Positions 1 through 5,536 of a stretch of 9,610 nucleotides of DNA are shown here, one piece after another. The DNA is from Burkholderiales bacterium (GTDB lineage Bacteria; Pseudomonadota; Gammaproteobacteria; Burkholderiales; JAEUOS01). Numbering within the stretch: position 1 is the first letter of the stretch; the number at the start of each line of letters is the position of its first letter. Made by a program: the position numbers and the translations under genes. Location of the stretch: assembly GCA_947456845.1 (NCBI GenBank), contig CANGUJ010000118.1, forward strand, positions 1 to 9,610, given 5' to 3'. The notes beneath the pieces were generated by a model. The model ran no database searches. It was not told where the DNA came from and saw nothing but the letters and a program-made list of their open reading frames with translations.

Positions 1-853
1 CATCGACGGCCTGGAGATCGCCAACCAGTACTACTTCCAGGGATCGTTCGCGCGCGGCACCGGCGAAGGCAGCGCCGAGGCCGTGACCGTGCATGTCAAG
101 GCGCGCTCGCAGGCCCCGCGGGAGACGGTGCTGTCCATCCTGGAAGCCGCGCTCGCCGCCTCCCCTGCCCATGCCACCCTGGCGGCGCCGCAGAAGAACA
201 CCTTCGCCCTCTACGTGAACGGCCGGCGCTGCCCGGTCACTCGCGTCGCGCCCTCGGCCGCCGCCGACGAGACCGACCCGTTCACCGTGCACAAGAGCGC
301 CCCGGCGCCGCTCGGCCCCGCGGCGCCGTATCGAGGCATTGTCGAACGCATCGCCCAGGCGGCGCCGGCCGCCCCGCCGCCGCTGTTGCCGGCCGAGGGC
401 CGGGTGCCGATTTCGATCCCGGGTGTGAGCGTACCGGGCGCCATGCCCGGACTGGTGGCCACGACCGTGACGCCGCGCGTCGGGCATGCCTTTCGCATCA
501 CCTGCGACGAGCGGCCGGACGGCAATGCGGCGCCCTCCGGCCTGGCCTGCATCGCGGCCGGCATCGCCTTCTGCTACATGACCCAGTTCACCCGCTACAT
601 CGAGCACCGCAGGCACAAGGTGCGCGCGATCCGCTTCGTGCAAACCCTGCCCTTCACCCTGGCGGGCAACGCGGGCGACGGCTCGCTCGCGGGCGGGCTG
701 GAGCCGGTGGACACCCATGTGTTCCTGCACGCCGAGGAGCCCGACGCGGTGATGCAGAACCTGCTCGAGGTGGCCGAGAACACCTGCTACCTGCATGCGG
801 CGCTGCGCAGCACGCTGCCCGGACGGGTCGGGCTTTCGCTCAACGGCGAGTAG
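1..853 (+). CDS. OsmC-family protein, 5' end outside the window
   Basis: The reading frame is open from base 2 (reading IDGLEIANQYYFQG...), so the gene starts upstream of the window; a GTG at 83 inside the frame is not a convincing start. The last third carries the OsmC/Ohr pattern: a helix with cysteines (LACIAAGIAFCYMTQFTRYIE), then a second conserved cysteine in AENTCYLHAALR, the expected peroxidatic/resolving pair. The part visible upstream (IANQYYFQG..., SPAHATLAAP) resembles the end of another OsmC-like domain, joined by a Pro/Ala-rich linker (about bases 290-420), so the full protein may have two OsmC domains. OsmC/Ohr proteins are cytoplasmic thiol peroxidases acting on organic hydroperoxides; the substrate here is unknown. 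The gene converges on the selenoprotein operon, with only 39 bp between the stop codons. Confidence 0.8.
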   Translation, partial: IDGLEIANQYYFQGSFARGTGEGSAEAVTVHVKARSQAPRETVLSILEAALAASPAHATLAAPQKNTFALYVNGRRCPVTRVAPSAAADETDPFTVHKSAPAPLGPAAPYRGIVERIAQAAPAAPPPLLPAEGRVPISIPGVSVPGAMPGLVATTVTPRVGHAFRITCDERPDGNAAPSGLACIAAGIAFCYMTQFTRYIEHRRHKVRAIRFVQTLPFTLAGNAGDGSLAGGLEPVDTHVFLHAEEPDAVMQNLLEVAENTCYLHAALRSTLPGRVGLSLNGE

Positions 854-870
854 CCGCCCTCGCGGGCGGC
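853..870. terminator. Hairpin between convergent genes, possible bidirectional terminator
   Basis: GCCGCCC, loop TCGC, GGGCGGC is a perfect 7-bp GC-rich stem directly at the stop codon of the OsmC gene and just past the TAG of the peroxiredoxin gene on the other strand. No T-tract follows directly in either direction. The nearest is a T6 run at 896-901 on the + strand, about 25 bases past the stem; it encodes the Lys-Lys end of the peroxiredoxin. Termination is inferred from position and stem strength only. Confidence 0.4.
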
Positions 871-892
871 CACGCATGCGGCCTCCCGCGCC

Positions 893-1366
893 CTATTTTT
901 TCTGCGCTTCGTAGAAATTCACCAGCCTGACAACGTCGGCTGCTTCGATGCGGCCCAGCGGTCCGTCGCTATAGCTCGACCCGATCACCCTGGATTCAGC
1001 GTTGAGGATGAACTCCGACGGCTGGATGATCTGCCGCCGCTCTTCCCACCATGAGCCCAGCAGTTCAGCCTGCGCCCGCGTGACGCCATATCCCAGCGGG
1101 AAGTTGATCTCGTCGGCGACGGCTTTGGATTTGTCTTCCGGATCGACGCTGGCGGCAAAGACGGTCACGCCCAGCGCGTCGAATTCATGCTTGAGTTTGG
1201 CGAAGCCGACCAACTGTCGGCGACAGTACGGTCACCAATGCCCCCGATAGAATAGAACCACCCGGTACTTCGAGTCCATGCCTTGCGGCAATTCCATCGT
1301 GCCGCCGCCGACCAGGGGGATGGTCATGGCGGGGAACGCGGAACCGATATGCAGCTTTTCGGCCAT
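893..1366 (-). CDS. Peroxiredoxin-like (AhpC/TSA) selenoprotein, Sec45 encoded by TGA
   Basis: Reading from ATG at 1366 (Shine-Dalgarno AAAGGA 9 bases upstream) gives a 157-aa thioredoxin-fold protein if the in-frame TGA at 1234-1232 is read through. The context is LFYRGHW-TGA-PYCRRQL. In cysteine-containing relatives this is FYRGxWCPYC, so the TGA replaces the peroxidatic cysteine and leaves Cys48 as the resolving residue (U45-x-x-C48). The rest of the fold continues without disruption (VTVFAASVDPEDKSKA, NFPLGYGV, QPSEFILN) to TAG at 895-893. A bSECIS-like hairpin starts 10 nt after the TGA. Expected role: reduction of H2O2 or organic hydroperoxides in the cytoplasm, with the selenol attacking the peroxide. 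It is the last gene of the operon, 14 nt after the second AhpD-like gene. A gene caller would report only a 106-aa C-terminal piece from TTG at 1213. The alternative is a nonsense mutation, which I consider unlikely because the operon has a second TGA at a catalytic position. Confidence 0.85.
1205..1221 (-). promoter_or_regulatory. bSECIS-like hairpin downstream of the peroxiredoxin UGA
   Basis: In the mRNA, GCCGAC, loop AGUUG, GUCGGC form a perfect 6-bp stem. The loop begins 16 nt after the UGA and has G at its second position. From memory, the bacterial SECIS consensus (recognised by SelB) asks for a small apical loop, a G within its first two bases and about 16-37 nt spacing from the UGA; this element is at the lower limit. 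A competing fold exists and is described in the findings. Confidence 0.65.
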
Positions 1367-1380
1367 GCGAATCGTCCTTT

Positions 1381-1938
1381 CTAGTGACTGCGAGTTGCAG
1401 CGGCTGCTGCAAGGGGTGTGGCGTCCAGCGTTCGCATGAACACCTGCATGCTGTAGTGAAAGGCGATGAAGCCGCCCAACTCCATGATCTGTGGTTCGGT
1501 CCAGTGGAGCTTGAGCTCGTCATAAAAGGCGCGGTCGACTTTCTGCGCGTCCAGGTACATCTGGTCCGCATAGCGCAGTGCCACCTTCCACGACTCCGGA
1601 AAGCGCGGATCATCGTCATAATCGCCGCAGCCGGCGTCAATCGTCTCCTCGTCCAGCCCGGCCGCCAGCGCCTTCTTGGAGCGCAGCGCGCTGAAATATC
1701 GGTCGCCGGCGAAGCGCGCCAGCAAGATGCGGATGATTTCCTTCAGGCGATGGTCCACATTACCCTGCCCGTGCGAAACGATCAGGGCGTTGAGCAGCAC
1801 CTTGGCGTAGACGGGCACACGCGCGACGATGCGGGTGAAGAGGCCATCCGGCACACCAAGCTCCTCCGCGCGCGCCATCAGCGCGAGCAGTTCCGGATCC
1901 TGGATCTGCGCGGGTTCAAGCGGCTCGATATGCGGCAT
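1381..1938 (-). CDS. AhpD-like (carboxymuconolactone decarboxylase fold) protein lacking the redox motif
   Basis: This 185-aa protein starts at an ATG that overlaps the TGA of the upstream AhpD-like gene by one base (TGATG), which implies translational coupling. It aligns with that neighbour without gaps through the active-site region: HRLKEIIRILLARFAGDRYFSALRSKK against HTLKEIIRVML...CSYU...RS. Glu67, Tyr81 and Arg86 match in number. The positions of Cys79 and Sec82 in the partner are Asp79 and Phe82 here, so the CxxC redox centre is gone. The C-terminal half (WTEPQIMELGGFIAFHYSMQVFMRTL) is conserved. AhpD-fold proteins are oligomeric, all-helical and cytoplasmic. A structural or regulatory partner of the Sec-containing paralogue in a mixed oligomer is my inference; a non-redox (hydrolytic or decarboxylating) function is the alternative. 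Confidence 0.85.
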   Translation of the reverse strand: MPHIEPLEPAQIQDPELLALMARAEELGVPDGLFTRIVARVPVYAKVLLNALIVSHGQGNVDHRLKEIIRILLARFAGDRYFSALRSKKALAAGLDEETIDAGCGDYDDDPRFPESWKVALRYADQMYLDAQKVDRAFYDELKLHWTEPQIMELGGFIAFHYSMQVFMRTLDATPLAAAAATRSH

Positions 1939-2555
1939 CAGGCGGCCCTGCCTTTCAACGAAACAGGCGCCGCCCCGTAGATGCGCTCGGACTCCTCCTG
2001 GCTCACCAGCCGGCCATCCGGCGAGAACATGGGATAGAACTTGAGCGTGCCGAAGAACGTGTGATACCCGATGTTGAAGCCGATGAAGGTGCCGAGTTCG
2101 ACGATCTCTTCGTCGCTGTAGAACTGGCGCAACCGGTCATAGAACGCAGCGTCCACGGCTTCATGGTCGGTGGCCATCAGCTCGCAATAGCGCAGGGCCA
2201 GCTTTTCCGCCGGCGAGAAGCGTGTGCTGGTCGCGTAGCTCTCGATGCCTTCGTCGAGCAGCTCTTCGGTCAGGCCGTTCCGCTTCGCCGAAGCGGATCT
2301 GACGTTGCCTCAGTAACTGCACGCGGCCATGCGCGAGAGCATGACGCGGATGATTTCCTTCAGCGTATGGCTGATACGCCCGGTGTTGAAGCAGGTGCTC
2401 CAGGCCACGAACATGGCCTGGGCCAGGTCGGGGTTGTGCCCCATCATGGCGTGGAAAGCCGGGTCCGGTGCGCGATGCTCGAGGCATTGCTCGATCAGCG
2501 GCTTGAGCTTGGTTTTCTTCAGCTCGTCGATATCGAGCATGGTGATGTTGGGCAT
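1938..2555 (-). CDS. AhpD-like selenoprotein, CSYU active site (Sec82 encoded by TGA)
   Basis: The ATG at 2555 follows GAGGA at good spacing, 26 nt after the thioredoxin stop. The frame reads 81 residues to KEIIRVMLSRMAACSY, meets TGA at 2312-2310, then continues without disruption as GNVRSASAKRNGL...EEIVELGTFIGFNIGYHTFF to TGA at 1940-1938 (205 aa). In AhpD of Mycobacterium tuberculosis the redox centre is Glu118, Cys130-x-His-Cys133; here Glu67 and Cys79-Ser-Tyr-TGA82 have identical spacing, so the TGA sits exactly at the second catalytic cysteine. Arg86 replaces the usual downstream His. An 8-bp bSECIS-like hairpin follows at proper distance. AhpD proteins reduce AhpC-type peroxiredoxins or act as weak peroxidases; with a Sec-peroxiredoxin two genes downstream, a selenol-based reductase role is likely. 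A gene caller would report two fragments, 2310-2555 and 1938-2177. Confidence 0.88.
2279..2297 (-). promoter_or_regulatory. bSECIS-like hairpin downstream of the AhpD-like UGA
   Basis: The mRNA sequence UCCGCUUC, loop GGC, GAAGCGGA is a perfect 8-bp stem with a 3-nt loop whose first two bases are GG. The loop begins 20 nt after the UGA. Stem length, small loop, leading G and spacing all fit the bacterial SECIS pattern recognised by SelB. It lies inside the coding sequence, where bacterial elements must be. Confidence 0.8.
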
Positions 2556-2581
2556 GTCGTCCTCGCGTATGTATTGATGCC

Positions 2582-2911
2582 TCAGCTGTGCGCTTCGATC
2601 ACTTTTTTCAGTACCTGCCTGCGGTCGATGCCGGTGCGGGTTTCAACCAGTACGCCATCCTTGAACATCAGGAGCGTGGGCAAACCACGCACGCCGTAGC
2701 GTTCAACCAGTCCGGGGTTTTCGTCGGCATTGACCTTGACGATGCACGCCTGCGGCGGCAGTTCCGGCGCGATCTCGCGCAACAGCCGTGTCATCTGGCG
2801 GCAGGGAATACAGGAGACGGACCAGAAATCGACCACGCTTACGCCGGGTCGCCCCAGTACCTGGGCATCAAAGCCGGCCTCGTCAATCTCGGGAAGATCG
2901 GAATCATTCAT
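2582..2911 (-). CDS. Thioredoxin with CIPC active site
   Basis: This 109-aa single-domain thioredoxin matches the family's usual length. It shows VVDFW (27-31), the redox motif C34-I-P-C37 in place of the usual WCGPC, VNADENP (60-66), the cis-proline loop GLPTLLMFKDG (77-87) and a C-terminal helix. No signal peptide is seen, so it is cytoplasmic. The ATG at 2911 is chosen over a start at 2962 because it begins the fold properly and overlaps the end of the SDR gene by 8 nt (typical operon coupling); the longer version adds 17 unrelated residues. It precedes the Sec-containing AhpD-like gene and is the obvious candidate electron donor to it. The Ser-Cys-Ile-Pro-Cys centre should shift its potential and partner choice from those of housekeeping TrxA (inference). 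Both cysteines are encoded as Cys, not TGA. Confidence 0.9.
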   Translation of the reverse strand: MNDSDLPEIDEAGFDAQVLGRPGVSVVDFWSVSCIPCRQMTRLLREIAPELPPQACIVKVNADENPGLVERYGVRGLPTLLMFKDGVLVETRTGIDRRQVLKKVIEAHS

Positions 2912-3650
2912 TGTGCATATGGTCGCATGTCGACAGATCGCTATATTTGCGGGCACAACCACAGAAGCGCTCGGTCCAGGGGCGCAGTTCCACTTCCATG
3001 CTCCAGGCGCTGCGCGGCTGGTGGATCAAATGCAGGTAGGTCTCCGCGATCGCCTCCGGGTCGAGCAGGCTGTCAGGCGCGTCGGCCGGAACAGCCCGCG
3101 TCGCCGAACGAATCCCGCCATCAATGACCACATGCGCGACATGGATGCCACGCGGCCCCAGTTCGCGCGCCATGCTCTGCGCCAGCCCGCGCAGGGCGAA
3201 CTTGCCCATCGCGAACGATGCCGACTGCGCGAATCCCTTCACGCTGGCGGACGCACCGGTGAATAGGATGGTGCCGGCGCCGGCCGCCAGCATGCGCCGC
3301 GCGGCTTGCTGGCCCACCAGGAATCCGCCAAACGCGGACACATTGATGGAATGCGCCACGGCCGCGGGATCGACTTCCGCGACCGGCCCGCGGACACGCG
3401 CACCGGCGTTGTAGATCACCACAGAGGGCACGATCGCACGCGCATCGAGTTGCTCGAACAGGCGGTTCACATCGGCAGCTGAGGAAGCGTCGCAGCCCAT
3501 GGCAGTGGCGCCGGTTTCGCTGCACAGTGACGTGAGCTTGGCCACATCGCGCGCCACCAACACGCATTGGTAACCGTCCTTTGCCAGCGCACGGGCAAGC
3601 GCGGCGCTCAACCCGCTGCCGGCCCCGACAATCAGTGCATGACGGCTCAT
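2904..3650 (-). CDS. Short-chain dehydrogenase/reductase with Phe in place of the catalytic Tyr
   Basis: A 248-aa Rossmann-fold SDR starting at ATG 3650 (MSRHALIVGAGSGLS). An in-frame TTG at 3671 would add seven residues ahead of the glycine motif, and neither start has a clear Shine-Dalgarno site. The nucleotide-binding motif is GAGSGLS (9-15), the structural NAG is at 81-83 and Asn103 matches the conserved helix-4 Asn. The catalytic YxxxK position reads F146-A-M-G-K150 after Ser134/Ser136, so the tyrosine is missing; a few SDR subfamilies with AKFALR-type motifs share this. The C-terminal tail has cysteines in RFCGCARKY and TCDHMHNE. It is the first gene of the redox operon and overlaps the thioredoxin start. 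Substrate unknown; with Tyr absent, classical carbonyl/alcohol chemistry is uncertain, and an NAD(P)(H)-binding or reducing role for the operon is only a guess. Confidence 0.85.
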   Translation of the reverse strand: MSRHALIVGAGSGLSAALARALAKDGYQCVLVARDVAKLTSLCSETGATAMGCDASSAADVNRLFEQLDARAIVPSVVIYNAGARVRGPVAEVDPAAVAHSINVSAFGGFLVGQQAARRMLAAGAGTILFTGASASVKGFAQSASFAMGKFALRGLAQSMARELGPRGIHVAHVVIDGGIRSATRAVPADAPDSLLDPEAIAETYLHLIHQPRSAWSMEVELRPWTERFCGCARKYSDLSTCDHMHNE

Positions 3651-4060
3651 TGGGGACCGATTTCGGAACAAAGTTTTGAGAGAGCCATTGTCGCATCAAG
3701 CGCCGGCACGGGCCTTCAATGCGGCAGCAACGGTACGCGGCACCGGACTCAAGGTGGCCAGACCCTTCATGGTGGGGCTCGCGCTTCGGGCCGCCCTGTC
3801 CCGCGACACCAGGTATGCCTTATCCGCCGTTGCGCGAGAGGCTTGCCTTTGAACGAAGGTTGGCCGACGAAACGAGGCAGCGCAAGGCGCATGGGCGGCC
3901 TCACCGGCAGCAACCTGGTGGCAGGCCGCATCGCCACCGCCCGGCGACCGCTGCGGGCAAGCCGGCGCCATCTGATGAAACGGCCGAACGGCCTCAAGCT
4001 CGTAGAAGGCTGATGGAACCGGCACCCGCGCAGGGTTGGTACCGCACACCTTGAATACCG
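3651..4060. other. Gene-less interval upstream of the selenoprotein operon
   Basis: Several overlapping open frames cross this stretch on both strands, but none has a recognisable domain, a proper start with ribosome binding site, or protein-like composition (they are Arg/Pro/Ala-rich shadows). It should hold the promoter of the SDR-to-peroxiredoxin operon, because a strong terminator closes the preceding minus-strand gene. The best I can see on the minus strand is a TTGATG about 50 nt upstream of ATG 3650, without a good -10 partner. A short palindrome, GGCCGAACGGCC, lies at 3982-3993. No tRNA was recognised here, including selC. Confidence 0.5.
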
Positions 4061-4108
4061 AAAAAACGCCGCGCGATCTGTTTGCAGGGAGCATACGATC
4101 AGCGCGGC
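4061..4108 (-). terminator. Intrinsic terminator of the MxKDx gene
   Basis: On the minus strand, GCCGCGC then (after a bulged T) GATC pairs with GATC then GCGCGGC across an 18-nt loop, giving an 11-bp interrupted stem followed by GTTTTTTC. It lies about 40 nt past the stop of the MxKDx gene. Stem plus T6 tract is a classic rho-independent terminator and separates that gene from the selenoprotein operon downstream. Confidence 0.8.
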
Positions 4109-4149
4109 CAAAGGAGAGGTGAATCCGGTGCTGCTTGATGCGGCTGCTA

Positions 4150-4371
4150 CTACTTCTTCATGCCATCTTTGGCCATGCCGTCCTTGGCCATCGCGTCCTT
4201 CTTCATTTCATCCTTCTTCATGCCGTCCTTGGCCATGCCGTCCTTCTTCATTCCATCCTTGGCCATCGCATCCTTCTTCATGCCGTCCTTTTTCATGTCG
4301 TCGGCGGCCAAAGCGGACCCGGCGGCCATTGCGAATATGGCCGACATCATTGCTGCGAGAAGCTTGTTCAT
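4150..4371 (-). CDS. Secreted MxKDx pentapeptide-repeat protein
   Basis: This 73-aa protein starts at ATG 4371 after GGAGATCAC. It has a typical signal peptide (MNKLLAAMMSAIFAMAAG, then SALA before ADD), so the mature peptide is periplasmic. The whole mature part is a run of nine and a half pentads of the form M-[KA]-K-D-[GAE], ending MKK. It matches the named family 'pentapeptide MXKDX repeat protein' found in Burkholderiales. The function is not established; the repeat is strongly charged, Lys/Asp- and Met-rich and probably unfolded, and metal or oxidant interaction through the methionines is only a suggestion. In relatives I believe this gene sits next to cytochrome b and a periplasmic molybdopterin oxidoreductase, and a remnant of just such a pair lies directly upstream here. 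Confidence 0.85.
   Translation of the reverse strand: MNKLLAAMMSAIFAMAAGSALAADDMKKDGMKKDAMAKDGMKKDGMAKDGMKKDEMKKDAMAKDGMAKDGMKK
4153..4296. repeat. 15-bp coding tandem repeat of the MxKDx gene
   Basis: About nine and a half copies of a 15-bp unit, each encoding M-(K/A)-K-D-(G/A/E). Copies come in two main versions (MKKD and MAKD) arranged irregularly and nearly identical at DNA level, so copy number is likely to vary between strains by slippage or unequal exchange. Confidence 0.9.
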
Positions 4372-4455
4372 GTGATCTCCATCGTGTTGGTGTTGCGTTA
4401 TCAAACGCGCCTGGCCAAAACTGGTTGCGCGCGCCTCAAGTTTCGGTTGAGCCTT

Positions 4456-4725
4456 TCAGATCCCCGCGAACCAGTTGTACCCCTGGTCTTCCCAGTAACC
4501 GCCGGGGTAATCATTGGTGACGAAAATCGCCTGGATATGCTGCGGATTCTTGTAGCCCCGCTTGGTGGACACGCGCAGCTTCATCGGGTACCCACACCTG
4601 TCCGGAAGAGCCTGGCCGTCGTGAGTCGGCGTCCGCCGGGTCCGAGCATGCAGCGCCACGGCAACGCCATTGATCCAATGCGCGCAGCGCAGCCGCACCG
4701 GTTGGACCATTCCAGGATCATTCAT
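4456..4725 (-). pseudogene. Fused remnant: cytochrome b start joined to molybdopterin oxidoreductase end
   Basis: An 89-codon open frame (ATG 4725 with GGGAAG upstream; the frame can also begin at ATG 4752). Residues 1-26 (MNDPGMVQPVRLRCAHWINGVAVA) resemble the N-terminus of a membrane cytochrome b561-type subunit, with its HWIN at the first helix. Residues about 35-89 (HDGQALP, GYPMKLRVSTKRGYKNPQHI, TNDYPGGYWEDQGYNWFAGI) are clearly the C-terminal end of a sulfite-oxidase/MsrP-like molybdopterin enzyme. In intact loci these belong to two adjacent genes, so a single deletion of roughly 1 kb has joined the start of one to the end of the other. The product has neither a heme-binding helix bundle nor a cofactor site and is presumably non-functional. 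It lies between DUF1223 and MxKDx, apparently in the same transcription unit. Confidence 0.75.
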
Positions 4726-4752
4726 GTTCACGCTTCCCGTTGGTGATGGCAT

Positions 4753-5532
4753 TCACCCCGCGCGACACGCCACGGCGCTGACCGCCTGCAGCACCTCCGC
4801 GGTACGGTTGTCCTGCACGAAGGCCACGACGTTGACCCCTTTCCTGACTTGGTCGGGTGACAAAACCACAACCTGTGAAAACTGCGCGCCGCCGTCCTTC
4901 AGCTGCACCGGCCTGAGCCAATGGCGCACCACATGGTCGTGCGGCAGGGTGGCGCCGCGGTTCTCGCCGGCCTTGACGTCGGTGGACAGGCCGTTCTCGG
5001 TCACCGCCACATACAGGCCAAGCGGCGCGCCGGCAGTCGCATCGGCCGCATCGACGCGAATCTCCAGATTGCCCGCGCCGCGATGGCTGGCTTCGAGGCG
5101 GATTCTCGCCATGGCCGGCTTTTGCGATGCGGCGCGGATCGCCGCGCCGACCTGGGCGCGATTCTGGATCTCCTGCCCGCCGACGAAAAAATGCGGCGTG
5201 TAGAGGGTCCGGCCTCCATTCACCCCGACCAGCCACCGCTGCCGGTCGGTGAATTCGGCGCGTGCGAACGGGTCCTTCCAGCCGATGTAGTCCCAGAAAT
5301 TCACATGCAGGGCCAGCGCCACCACATTGGTATTGGCCGGCGCCCCGATCAGGCTCAGTTGCCGGTCCGCAGGCGGGCAGCTCGAACAGCCTTCGGAGGT
5401 ATACAGCTCCACCAGCGCGACACGTTGCGAACCGCTCACCGCGACACAGGCCTGCTGCGCTGCGGCTGCGAAGGCAGCGCACAGGAGCAACAGCAAAGCG
5501 CCCATGCGTGAGAAAATCCGGGCGGGGTGCAT
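4753..5532 (-). CDS. DUF1223 family secreted thioredoxin-like protein
   Basis: A 259-aa protein with an N-terminal signal peptide (MHPARIFSRMGALLLLLCAAFAAAA), so exported to the periplasm. The mature start has the DUF1223 signature VELYTSEGCSSCPPAD with a CxxC (C49-S-S-C52), followed by LHVNFWDYIGWKDPFA and YTPHFFVGGQ, a thioredoxin-like core; the C-terminal half is a beta-rich domain. The ATG at 5532 is preferred because it places the signal peptide at the N-terminus; the open frame extends upstream to 5679 through a Ser/Glu-rich repeat that looks non-coding. The function is unknown; the CxxC suggests a thiol-redox role. It is divergent from the sigma factor gene and 27 nt ahead of the cytochrome b remnant, so probably heads that operon and is likely part of the sigma factor's regulon (inference). 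Confidence 0.85.
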   Translation of the reverse strand: MHPARIFSRMGALLLLLCAAFAAAAQQACVAVSGSQRVALVELYTSEGCSSCPPADRQLSLIGAPANTNVVALALHVNFWDYIGWKDPFARAEFTDRQRWLVGVNGGRTLYTPHFFVGGQEIQNRAQVGAAIRAASQKPAMARIRLEASHRGAGNLEIRVDAADATAGAPLGLYVAVTENGLSTDVKAGENRGATLPHDHVVRHWLRPVQLKDGGAQFSQVVVLSPDQVRKGVNVVAFVQDNRTAEVLQAVSAVACRAG

Positions 5533-5536
5533 GTCG

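Noticed and set aside
893..1640. The peroxiredoxin as a frameshifted or nonsense-mutated pseudogene
   Set aside because: Only one stop interrupts the frame, exactly at the catalytic Cys; no frameshift is needed, there is a good ribosome binding site and a SECIS-like hairpin, and a second gene in the same operon shows the same pattern.
2161..2487. 108-aa minus-strand frame between the two halves of the AhpD-like gene
   Set aside because: It lies in another frame, has Arg/Pro-rich shadow composition and no domain; the read-through AhpD frame explains the region.
3121..3699. 192-aa minus-strand frame over the SDR
   Set aside because: Out-of-frame shadow of the SDR, Cys/Arg-rich without protein-family features.
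3982..3993. GGCCGAACGGCC palindrome as a terminator or operator
   Set aside because: Short stem with a two-base loop, no T-tract, and such palindromes are expected by chance in GC-rich DNA.
3651..4149. Possible selC (tRNA-Sec) or other Sec machinery near the selenoprotein operon
   Set aside because: I looked for the long-arm tRNA pattern and T-loop sequence and saw none; no selA/selB/selD-like gene is in the window.
4135..4746. Plus-strand frames rich in His/Leu or Ser/Pro over the MxKDx gene
   Set aside because: The periodic composition simply reflects antisense reading of the 15-bp repeat.
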